Assembly (NCBI GenBank): GCA_946482075.1
Contig: CAMLQG010000067.1
Span: 1-19,683 of the forward strand
Length of the DNA stretch: 19,683 nt
Direction: 5' to 3'
Source: an uncultured Erythrobacteraceae bacterium
GTDB taxonomy: Bacteria; Pseudomonadota; Alphaproteobacteria; Sphingomonadales; Sphingomonadaceae
Both the position numbers and the translations under genes were made by a program. The notes under the pieces are model-generated. The model saw only the letters and a program-made list of their open reading frames with translations. It was not told where the DNA came from and did no database searches. This document shows positions 7,607 to 13,800 of this stretch, piece after piece (position 1 is the stretch's first letter; every line of letters begins with the position of its first letter).

Positions 7607-7624
7607 CGAAAGCGGGACAATCTC

Positions 7625-8170
7625 ATGGCAGGCAGCGTCAACAAGGTCATTCTGGTCGGCAATCTGGGCGCGGACCCGGAAGTCCGCACGTTCCAGAATG
7701 GGGGGAAAGTGTGCAATCTGCGGATCGCCACGTCGGAAACGTGGAAGGACCGCAATTCCGGCGAACGCCAGGAACGCACCGAATGGCACACGGTGGCGAT
7801 CTTCTCCGAAGGCCTGGCCGGCGTGGCCGAGCGTTACCTGCGCAAGGGTTCCAAGGTCTATATCGAGGGCCAGCTGCGCACCCGCAAATGGCAGGACCAG
7901 TCGGGCAACGACCGCTACAGCACCGAAGTGGTGCTCCAAGGCCCTGGAGCGGTGATGACCATGCTCGACGGTGCCCAGGGCGGTTCGGGCGGCGGCGGCG
8001 GTTCGCGCGGCGGCGGCAGCTGGGGCGAGGATCGCGGTGGCTCGGGCAGTGGCCGGGATACCGGTGGTGGCTCCTCCGGCGGCGGCTGGAACCAGGGCGG
8101 CGGCGGATCGTCGGGCGGCTCCGGCGGCGGCAACTTCTCCGACGATCTGGACGACGATATCCCGTTTTGA
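7625..8170 (+). CDS. ssb: Single-stranded DNA-binding protein
   Basis: The 181-residue protein is a bacterial SSB, which coats single-stranded DNA as a tetramer in replication, repair and recombination. Residues 1 to about 115 form the OB fold, beginning [21 protein letters not shown], typical of the family, with [13 protein letters not shown] and [11 protein letters not shown]. Residues about 119-170 are a low-complexity Gly/Ser linker. The last residues DDDIPF are the conserved acidic tip that recruits partner proteins. Length is close to the 178 of E. coli SSB. The gene sits 18 nt behind feoB without a clear strong ribosome binding site, and its 3' end faces a palindromic repeat. Confidence 0.97.
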   Translation: MAGSVNKVILVGNLGADPEVRTFQNGGKVCNLRIATSETWKDRNSGERQERTEWHTVAIFSEGLAGVAERYLRKGSKVYIEGQLRTRKWQDQSGNDRYSTEVVLQGPGAVMTMLDGAQGGSGGGGGSRGGGSWGEDRGGSGSGRDTGGGSSGGGWNQGGGGSSGGSGGGNFSDDLDDDIPF

Positions 8171-8178
8171 TTTTCGAT

Positions 8179-8261
8179 CGTCATTGTGAACGAAGTGAAG
8201 CAATCCAGAGCATCACGTGAGACTCTGGATTGCCGCGGGCCGATTGGCCCTCGCAATGACG
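8179..8261. repeat. Palindromic intergenic repeat (CGTCATTG family)
   Basis: This element occupies most of the gap between convergent ssb and the yceD-like gene. Its inner stem is perfect: CAATCCAGAG (8201-8210) pairs with CTCTGGATTG (8223-8232) around a 12-nt loop. The outer ends CGTCATTG (8179-8186) and CAATGACG (8254-8261) also pair. A related left half occurs at 11952-11990. Such an element could act as a bidirectional transcription end, but no long T-tract is present on either side. I know from memory that CGTCATTGCGAG/GCAATCCAG repeats are frequent in sphingomonad genomes; the count in this genome cannot be seen. Confidence 0.85.
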
Positions 8262-8275
8262 GTGGAATGTTCTGC

Positions 8276-8779
8276 TTACTGCTTCTTCAGCGCCGAAAGG
8301 GCTGCAAACGGCCCGTTGGCCTCGTCCGCGAACACGCCCGTTTCCTTTCGCGCCCTGTCGGCATCCGGGCCGGTGGCAAAAGGATCGATCGCCAGCGCCA
8401 GGCTTTGGGCGACGGCTTCACCCAGATCGAAGGAGGTGCCGGCGAATTCGATATCGTCGCAATCCTCCTCGCTCAGTTCCACTTCCTCGTCCGGACGATG
8501 CTCGCCCTCCGGCACGAAGCGGAATTTGAGTTTCTCCGAGATCGAGACCGGCAGGTCTTCGCCCGATACCGCGCAGCTCTGTACGATATCGGCCTTCAGG
8601 TGCCCTTCCGCCGTGATGATCCGGCCATCGGTGGTGAGCGTGATCTCCGCCTCCAGCGCGTCGACCGCCACCAGCAGGAACCGCTCGGCGAGCGCCGCAC
8701 GCTCTTGCGCGCTGGCTTCCAGATGGCGGATGCCATCCCCCAGCCGCGCGCAATCGACGATTCGGGAAAACTCGCTCAT
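8276..8779 (-). CDS. YceD-family (DUF177) protein
   Basis: The 167-residue protein belongs to the YceD/DUF177 family. In several bacteria and in plant organelles members affect 23S rRNA accumulation, and the gene often lies upstream of rpmF or plsX. The recognisable part is the middle: DIVQSCAVSGEDLPVSI (conserved Cys in the family's C..C-like turn, here single) and the acidic stretch VELSEEDCDDIEFAGTSFDLGE leading to VAQSLALAIDPF, a good match to the family's LGELVAEQLLLALP segment. Alphaproteobacterial copies often lack a zinc ribbon. The ATG overlaps the stop of the upstream CBP3-like gene by 4 nt. The neighbours rpmF, plsX and fabH are not present here; the gene ends at a palindrome instead. 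Confidence 0.87.
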   Translation of the reverse strand: MSEFSRIVDCARLGDGIRHLEASAQERAALAERFLLVAVDALEAEITLTTDGRIITAEGHLKADIVQSCAVSGEDLPVSISEKLKFRFVPEGEHRPDEEVELSEEDCDDIEFAGTSFDLGEAVAQSLALAIDPFATGPDADRARKETGVFADEANGPFAALSALKKQ

Positions 8780-9285
8780 CGCTTGATCTGCCCGGCAAGC
8801 AGGGCCTGGCCTTCCACCATGCGAAGGTCGGCCTCGAACGAGACCAGCGCCCTCGCCATTCCCTCGGGATCGGACGTCTCGGCGAAGCTGACATTGCGCG
8901 AAACCGCGCCCAGCATGTCCCCATCGGCGAGCGCCGTGCGATAGGCGCCCAGCCGGCCGCCCAGCGTGGCCATCAGCTTGCCGATATGCTTGCCCACCAC
9001 GACATCGCCGATGCCGGCCTCGCGCAGCTGGCCGTCCATGTCATCGACGAAAAGTTCCGCCAGCCGCACGGAAGGTTCGACCAGTTCAGCCTCGCGTTCC
9101 ATGCGGATGAGCACGATCGCCAGCACGGCGGTGATCAGGTCGAACCGGCCGGCCACGGTGTCGGCCGCGCCGAAACGGGCGTACCAGTCCTTCTCGCGCG
9201 CGATTTCCACAATTCGATGCCATAGGGCGCGGACTTCCTCGCGAGGGTCGGGACGCGAACGCAACAGGCGGGAAAGCAGGGACAT
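8776..9285 (-). CDS. CBP3-type ubiquinol-cytochrome c chaperone family protein
   Basis: The 169-residue protein matches the ubiquinol-cytochrome c chaperone (CBP3/UQCC1) family, which assists assembly of the cytochrome bc1 complex. Family features are the N-terminal ALWHRIVEIAREKDWYARFG, the helical core TVAGRFDLITAVLAIVLIRM, and the segment AELFVDDMDGQLREAGIGDVVVGKHIGKLM that is highly typical, with D-D-M-D and GDVVVGKHI. It is soluble and mainly helical. The length is normal for bacterial members (about 170-190). It is divergent from bamE across 158 bp and overlaps the yceD-like gene, a combination I know from many alphaproteobacteria. Co-occurrence with the SCO1-like gene earlier in the window adds a second respiratory-chain assembly factor, but they are far apart and unlinked in transcription. 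Confidence 0.92.
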   Translation of the reverse strand: MSLLSRLLRSRPDPREEVRALWHRIVEIAREKDWYARFGAADTVAGRFDLITAVLAIVLIRMEREAELVEPSVRLAELFVDDMDGQLREAGIGDVVVGKHIGKLMATLGGRLGAYRTALADGDMLGAVSRNVSFAETSDPEGMARALVSFEADLRMVEGQALLAGQIKR

Positions 9286-9443
9286 GGGCGGGCGCGGGCT
9301 CCATCACATTCAGCGGCAATTCAAGCGGCCGCGTCCAAGCGCCATTGCACAGCGCGTGAATGCCGCTTAAGGCTCGCGCCGATATAGGGGCGGTTGCGCG
9401 CAAGGCAATCTCCCTGCTCGCAGGACTTCTGGAGATGCGGCGG

Positions 9444-9917
9444 ATGATGGCGGTTGGACGGATCGGTACCGGTGCGATGCTGGCAGTGGCGCTTCTCGCC
9501 TCTGGCTGCAAGGCGATCGACGCCAAGCGCGGCTACCGCGTGGAACAGGTGCTGCTCCAGTCGATCCAGCCCGGCATCGACGACAAGAAATCCGTCGAAC
9601 GCACGCTCGGCCGCCCGACCTTCTCCAGCGAATATGGCGATGAAAGCTGGTATTACGTTTCCAGCACCACGCGCCAGAAAGCGTTCAAGACGCCGAAGAT
9701 CCGCGAACATTCGATCTACACTGTCAATTTCGACAAGGCCGGCAATGTCGTGTCCACCGAAACCACGGGCAAGGACCAGCTCGTGCGGCTGAGCCCCGAA
9801 GGCGACAAGACGCCGACGCTGGGCAAGGAACGCTCTTTCCTGCAGGATCTGTTCGGCAATATCGGCGCAGTGGGCGCCGGTGGCGGCGCGCCGGGCGGCG
9901 GCGGTGCGGGTTCCTGA
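9444..9917 (+). CDS. bamE: BamE/OmlA-family outer membrane assembly lipoprotein
   Basis: The 157-residue lipoprotein belongs to the BamE (SmpA/OmlA) family, part of the BAM complex that folds beta-barrel proteins into the outer membrane. A signal peptide ends in the lipobox LASGC, with the lipidated Cys at residue 22. The BamE fold follows: QSIQPGIDDKKSVERTLGRPT, then ESWYYVSS and the strand VNFDKAGNVVSTET. The tail is Gly/Ala-rich and probably disordered. The start at 9444 was chosen since GGAG at 9431-9434 is 9 nt before it. An ATG at 9435 would place GGAG immediately against the codon, and one at 9447 is also possible; none changes the mature protein. It is divergent from the CBP3-like gene. 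Confidence 0.92.
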   Translation: MMAVGRIGTGAMLAVALLASGCKAIDAKRGYRVEQVLLQSIQPGIDDKKSVERTLGRPTFSSEYGDESWYYVSSTTRQKAFKTPKIREHSIYTVNFDKAGNVVSTETTGKDQLVRLSPEGDKTPTLGKERSFLQDLFGNIGAVGAGGGAPGGGGAGS

Positions 9918-9947
9918 TCCCGAAATTTCCTGGCCTGCTCCGGGTCG

Positions 9948-9976
9948 CTTGAACCGGCGATCCGGCCATCCCATAT
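9948..9976 (+). promoter_or_regulatory. Candidate sigma32 (RpoH) heat-shock promoter of hslVU
   Basis: CTTGAA at 9948-9953 and TCCCATAT at 9969-9976 are separated by 15 nt. The E. coli RpoH consensus is CTTGAA, 11-16 nt, CCCCATNT, so this matches every position except one. hslVU is a classical RpoH target. The expected transcription start is about 6-8 nt after the -10 block, that is at about 9982-9984, the hslV start codon itself. Confidence 0.72.
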
Positions 9977-9983
9977 CGCCGCC

Positions 9984-10550
9984 ATGGACGGAAGCAGGGC
10001 TAGCCACGGCCTCATAGAGTGGCACGGCACCACCATCATCGGCGTCAAGCGCGACGGCAAGACCGTCATCGCGGGCGACGGCCAGGTCTCCATGGGCAAT
10101 ACGGTCATGAAGCCGAACGCCCGCAAGGTTCGCCGCATCGGTTCCGACGGGCAGGTGATCGCGGGCTTTGCAGGCGCAACGGCCGATGCCTTCACCCTGT
10201 TCGAGCGGCTGGAGCGCAAGCTCGAGCAATATCGCGGCCAGCTGATGCGCGCTGCGGTCGAACTCGCCAAGGACTGGCGGACGGACAAATATCTCCGCAA
10301 TCTGGAAGCGCTGATGATCGTGGCCGACAAGGACACGCTGCTGGTGCTCACCGGCAATGGCGACGTGCTCGAGCCCGAAGGCGACATTGCCGCGATCGGT
10401 TCCGGCGGCAATTACGCACTGGCAGCGGCTCGCGCGCTTTCCGCTTACGAGCAGGATCCGGAGAAGATCGCGCGCCGCGCCATGGAAGTGGCGGCGGAAC
10501 TGTGCGTCTTCACCAATGACCGCGTGACGGTGGAGACGGTAGAAGCTTGA
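9984..10550 (+). CDS. hslV: ATP-dependent protease, proteolytic subunit HslV (ClpQ)
   Basis: The 188-residue protein is the peptidase of the HslVU (ClpYQ) proteasome-like complex, which degrades misfolded and regulatory proteins in the cytosol. The N-terminus carries a 15-residue propeptide ending in HG; self-processing exposes the catalytic Thr16 of [21 protein letters not shown]. The conserved [10 protein letters not shown] and the [14 protein letters not shown] segment are present, and length is normal. A good sigma32 promoter lies immediately upstream, and there is no ribosome binding site in front of the ATG. The transcript may therefore be leaderless. hslU follows after 87 bp that contain a palindrome. 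Confidence 0.98.
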   Translation: MDGSRASHGLIEWHGTTIIGVKRDGKTVIAGDGQVSMGNTVMKPNARKVRRIGSDGQVIAGFAGATADAFTLFERLERKLEQYRGQLMRAAVELAKDWRTDKYLRNLEALMIVADKDTLLVLTGNGDVLEPEGDIAAIGSGGNYALAAARALSAYEQDPEKIARRAMEVAAELCVFTNDRVTVETVEA

Positions 10551-10555
10551 AATCT

Positions 10556-10620
10556 CCGTTCGGTTCGAACGCAGTCGAGAACCGTCGTGCACAGGTCTCG
10601 ACTGCGCTCGACACGAACGG
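10556..10620. repeat. Palindromic repeat between hslV and hslU
   Basis: Arm 10556-10583 begins CCGTTCGGTTCGAACGCAGT and pairs with arm 10593-10620, which ends CTCGACACGAACGG, with 23 of 28 positions matching around a 9-nt loop. No T-tract follows, so it is unlikely to stop transcription. It resembles a sphingomonad repeat with CTCGACxxxxCTCGACACGAACGG that I know from memory. It sits inside an operon whose two products form one complex. Confidence 0.85.
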
Positions 10621-10637
10621 AAGCCCATAGGAAATCC

Positions 10638-11939
10638 ATGAACGACACACTCACTCCTAAGGCGATCGTCGCCGCGCTGGACGAACACATCATCGGTCAG
10701 GCGGAAGCCAAGCGGGCCGTGGCCGTCGCGCTGCGCAATCGCTGGCGCCGCCAGCGGCTGGACGCCGAACTGCGCGACGAGGTGACGCCCAAGAACATCC
10801 TGATGATCGGCCCTACCGGCTGCGGCAAGACCGAGATCAGCCGCCGCTTGGCCAAGCTCGCCGATGCGCCTTTCGTGAAGGTGGAAGCCACCAAGTTCAC
10901 CGAGGTCGGCTATGTCGGCCGCGACGTGGAACAGATCGCGCGCGATCTGGCGGAAGAAGCGATCCGGCTGGAGAAGGACCGCCGGCGCGAAGCGGTGCGC
11001 GAGGCCGCGTCGAAGGCCGCGATGGACCGCCTGCTCAACGCGCTGTGCGGCGAAGGCGCGTCCGAGGCCACGCGCGAGAGCTTCCGTCAGCGAATCGTGC
11101 AGAACGCGATGAACGATGCCGAAGTCGAGATCGAAGTGGAGGACAGCCCCTCCATGCCGATGGATATTCCGGGCCTCGGCGGCGGCGTGGGCATGATCAA
11201 CCTGTCCGACATGATGGGCAAGGCGTTCGGCCGGCAGAACATGAAGCGCCGCAAGCTCAAAGTGCCCGACGCCTGGGACAAGCTGGTCGACGAGGAATCC
11301 GAAAAGCGGATGGACCAGGACGATGTCGCCCGCGTGGCGCTCGCCAATGCGGAGACCAACGGGATCGTCTTCCTGGACGAGATCGACAAGATCGCGGTCA
11401 GCGACGTGCGCGGCGGCTCGGTCAGCCGCGAAGGCGTGCAGCGCGACCTGCTGCCGCTGATCGAAGGCACCACGGTCGCCACCAAATATGGCCCGATGAA
11501 GACGGATCACGTGCTCTTCATCGCCAGCGGCGCGTTCCACGTGGCCAAGCCGGCCGACCTGCTGCCTGAACTCCAGGGCCGCCTGCCGATCCGGGTGGAG
11601 CTGAAGGCGCTGACTGAAGAGGATTTCGTCGCGATCCTGACCGATACGCGTGCGAACCTGGTGACGCAGTATACGGCGCTGATCGGGACCGAGCAGGTGA
11701 CACTGACTTTCACCGAGGACGCGATCCGCGAAGTGGCGAAGATCGCGGCGCAGGTGAATGAAAGCGTCGAGAATATCGGCGCCCGCCGCTTGCAGACGGT
11801 GATGGAAAAGCTGATCGAGGAGCTGAGCTTCGAGGCCGAGGACCGCCGGGGCGAGGCCGTGACGATCGACGAAGCCTATGTGCGACAGCGCCTGGCTGAC
11901 CTCGCGGGCAATAGCGACCTGTCGAAATATATACTCTGA
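10638..11939 (+). CDS. hslU: ATP-dependent protease, ATPase subunit HslU (ClpY)
   Basis: The 433-residue AAA+ unfoldase feeds substrates into HslV. It has Walker A GPTGCGKT (residues 58-65), the pore motif GYVG (91-94), an intermediate (I) domain near residues 110-240 and Walker B IVFLDEID (243-250). It also has the sensor-II segment [15 protein letters not shown] and the C-terminal tail DLSKYIL that inserts into HslV. Length is normal. The ATG at 10638 begins [20 protein letters not shown], the canonical HslU start. Reading further upstream would only translate the palindrome. AGGAAA lies a few bases before the ATG. It is the second gene of the heat-shock operon. Confidence 0.98.
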   Translation: MNDTLTPKAIVAALDEHIIGQAEAKRAVAVALRNRWRRQRLDAELRDEVTPKNILMIGPTGCGKTEISRRLAKLADAPFVKVEATKFTEVGYVGRDVEQIARDLAEEAIRLEKDRRREAVREAASKAAMDRLLNALCGEGASEATRESFRQRIVQNAMNDAEVEIEVEDSPSMPMDIPGLGGGVGMINLSDMMGKAFGRQNMKRRKLKVPDAWDKLVDEESEKRMDQDDVARVALANAETNGIVFLDEIDKIAVSDVRGGSVSREGVQRDLLPLIEGTTVATKYGPMKTDHVLFIASGAFHVAKPADLLPELQGRLPIRVELKALTEEDFVAILTDTRANLVTQYTALIGTEQVTLTFTEDAIREVAKIAAQVNESVENIGARRLQTVMEKLIEELSFEAEDRRGEAVTIDEAYVRQRLADLAGNSDLSKYIL

Positions 11940-11951
11940 TCTGGATCAAGT

Positions 11952-11990
11952 CGTCATTGCGAGAAGCGTAGCGACGAAGCAGTCCAGAGT
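11952..11990. repeat. Half copy of the CGTCATTG palindrome
   Basis: CGTCATTGCGAG followed by GAAGCAGTCCAGAG repeats the left arm of the element at 8179-8210, differing in a few bases. The right arm is missing. It lies between hslU and a GIY-YIG gene whose ATG is the second base after the repeat. Confidence 0.75.
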
Positions 11991-11991
11991 G

Positions 11992-12291
11992 ATGGGGCGG
12001 GAACGTCAGCCTGCGGTCTACATGATGGCCAACCGTCGTAATGGTACGATCTACGTCGGCGTGACGTCCGATCTCGTTCAGAGGGGCTGGCAACGTCTGG
12101 AGGGACAGGTCGACGGCTTTACTCGCCGTTACGGCTGCAAGCTTCTCGTCTGGTTCGAGATGCATTCGACGATGGAAGTGGCGATTTTCCGAGAGAAGCA
12201 GATCAAAGGGGGTTCGCGGGCCAGAAAGCTGGCGTTGATCGAAGTGGCCAATCCTCGCTGGGATGACCTCTATCCCATGATCGTTGTGTGA
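11992..12291 (+). CDS. Small GIY-YIG-domain protein (UPF0213/YhbQ-like)
   Basis: The 99-residue protein is a stand-alone GIY-YIG domain of the kind found in many copies across alphaproteobacteria. The paired motifs are VYM (9-11) and YVG (21-23). Arg31 and the metal-ligand Glu68 (FREKQIK) are kept. Against members I recall, two conserved positions differ: the His after the Arg helix is Arg35, and the usual Trp after REKQIK is Gly. The end ALIEVANPRWDDLYP is typical. Start 11992 was preferred because further upstream the frame translates only repeat DNA and the end of hslU. Nuclease activity is possible but unproven; many small members have no known function. It converges on the POT gene, 9 bp away. 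Confidence 0.83.
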   Translation: MGRERQPAVYMMANRRNGTIYVGVTSDLVQRGWQRLEGQVDGFTRRYGCKLLVWFEMHSTMEVAIFREKQIKGGSRARKLALIEVANPRWDDLYPMIVV

Positions 12292-12300
12292 TGACGAGGA

Positions 12301-13674
12301 TTACCCCTCCTCCTCTTCCTCCCCGAAATAGCGCCGCATCGCGCCCGCGAAAGCCAGCACCGCCAGCCCTGCGCCGCCGACGATAGCCGCGTTGATCAGC
12401 CAGAAGCTGCTCGGCGTCATCCGCTCGTACCAGCCGCCCATATAGCCGCTCAACAGGCTGGCGAAGGATGCGGCGAGCGTGTCCACGCCCAGCATCGTGC
12501 CGCGCCAGGCGGCGGGCGCGCGGGCGGCATATAGCGCCACCATGACCGGCGCGAAATAGACGGCGCCGAGATTCGAGATCAGGTGGAACATCACCGGCCA
12601 GAGGATCGGGGCGCGGCCGGCCGCATCGGAGACGAGCGGTGCGGCCGCCAGCCACACTACGCCCGCCGAGAACAGCAGGCAGCCGATCGCGAGCTTGACG
12701 AACAGGTCGGGCTCCGTCCCGCGCTTCGCCTGCCGCCGCCAGTGCCAGATCACCAGCGGAATGAAGAGCGCGGGCGCGAGCCCGTCGAGCGACTGCATCC
12801 AGGGAACGGGCACGGTGAAGCGGCCCACCGTCAGGTCCACATTGTCGCGCACCCAGATATTGTAGACGTTCCAGATCTGTGCCTGCGCGGTCCAGAAGCA
12901 GACCGAGATCGGCCAGATCATGAACAGGCCGATGAGGTTGCGCTTCTCCCTGGCGGTCAGCGTTCCGCGTTCGATGGCGCGCCGTTTCTCGCCGTCGGGC
13001 GGCAGGTGGCGCGTGCCGGCGAGATAGAAGAGGAGCCCGATCAGCATCCCGAAGCCCGCGACCGCGAATCCCGCATGCCAGCCTTCCGCCTGTGCCACCG
13101 CGCCGGTCACGATCGGCGCGATGAAGGCGCCGAAATTGACCACGAAAGTGTAGATCTGGAAGGCGTCGGCCAGCCGCCGGTCGCCTTCGTGATACAGCGT
13201 CTTGATCTGCGCCTTCAGATTGCCGCGGAGCAGACCGGCGCCCACGACCAGCAGCAGCAGGGCGAGGAGGAAGCTTTCATCGAAAGCGAGGGCGAAATGG
13301 CCCCCGGTCATCGACAGCGCGCCCAGCGTTACCGCCGTGCGGCGCGAGATGAAACGATCGCCCAGCCATCCGCCGATCAGCGGAAAGAAGGTGACCAGCG
13401 CGACATAGAGCCCGAAGGTCTGCGTCGCGAGCGCCTGGGCGGAAAGTGGCCCGGTGACCGATTCGACAATGGCGCGGTAGCGCGCGAAACCGACGACATG
13501 TTCGATCCGCCCGGGATTGAGCAGTTCGCCCGCCATATAGAGCACGAGCATCGCCTGCATTCCATGGAACGAGATGCGGTCCCATAGCTCGGTGCCGGCC
13601 AGCACCCACAGGCCCTTGGGATGGCCGAAGCGGTTCTCGGGTGATGGCGCGATGGCCTCAGCGCTGCTTGTCAT
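12301..13674 (-). CDS. POT/PTR-family transporter (MFS), divergent proton motif
   Basis: The 457-residue inner-membrane protein belongs to the proton-coupled oligopeptide transporter family of the major facilitator superfamily, with about 12-14 helices. Typical segments are ELWDRISFHGMQAMLVLYM near the N-terminus, FFPLIGGWLGDR with the following RR between helices 2 and 3, and the PTR2 signature region FVVNFGAFIAPIVTGAVA. The first signature is normally ExxERFxYY. Here it reads E29-L-W-D32-R33-I-S-F-H, so the second Glu is Asp and the aromatic pair is Phe-His. The start chosen is the ATG at 13674; 13 further codons upstream would extend into unlikely sequence. It could move di- or tripeptides or another substrate. 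It is downstream of the Atm1-like gene across a palindrome. Confidence 0.85.
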   Translation of the reverse strand: MTSSAEAIAPSPENRFGHPKGLWVLAGTELWDRISFHGMQAMLVLYMAGELLNPGRIEHVVGFARYRAIVESVTGPLSAQALATQTFGLYVALVTFFPLIGGWLGDRFISRRTAVTLGALSMTGGHFALAFDESFLLALLLLVVGAGLLRGNLKAQIKTLYHEGDRRLADAFQIYTFVVNFGAFIAPIVTGAVAQAEGWHAGFAVAGFGMLIGLLFYLAGTRHLPPDGEKRRAIERGTLTAREKRNLIGLFMIWPISVCFWTAQAQIWNVYNIWVRDNVDLTVGRFTVPVPWMQSLDGLAPALFIPLVIWHWRRQAKRGTEPDLFVKLAIGCLLFSAGVVWLAAAPLVSDAAGRAPILWPVMFHLISNLGAVYFAPVMVALYAARAPAAWRGTMLGVDTLAASFASLLSGYMGGWYERMTPSSFWLINAAIVGGAGLAVLAFAGAMRRYFGEEEEEG

Positions 13675-13718
13675 GGAAATCTTCTGAGGGCGTCGACCGC
13701 GAGCGTCTATCACAATTT

Positions 13719-13796
13719 CGTCATCCCGGCGAAGGCTGGGATCTTCTTGAGGAATGCGCCTGGCTGTCCGAGATCCCAGCCTTCGCTGGGATGACG
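13719..13796. repeat. Large palindrome (TCATCCCGGCGAAG family)
   Basis: Arms 13719-13745 and 13770-13796, each 27 nt, pair at 25 of 27 positions around a 24-nt loop. The left arm begins CGTCATCCCGGCGAAGGCTG. It fills most of the gap between two minus-strand genes, so a transcript from the exporter gene would contain a strong hairpin after its stop. No clear T-tract follows. I know TCATCCCGGCGAAGGCTGGG from memory as a frequent repeat of sphingomonads and related bacteria. Confidence 0.9.
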
Positions 13797-13800
13797 AGTA

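Noticed and set aside
10587..10637. A 17-codon upstream extension of hslU
   Set aside because: It only reads through the palindrome; the canonical HslU N-terminus begins at 10638.
10551..10637. Possible terminator between hslV and hslU
   Set aside because: The palindrome lacks a following T-run, and hslU has no obvious separate promoter.
9321..11540. A 739-codon open frame on the minus strand opposite bamE, hslV and hslU
   Set aside because: Shadow of three well-identified genes; composition is typical of antisense frames.
11878..11991. A longer version of the GIY-YIG protein with 38 extra residues
   Set aside because: The extra part translates the hslU end and the repeat element; family members start near the chosen ATG.
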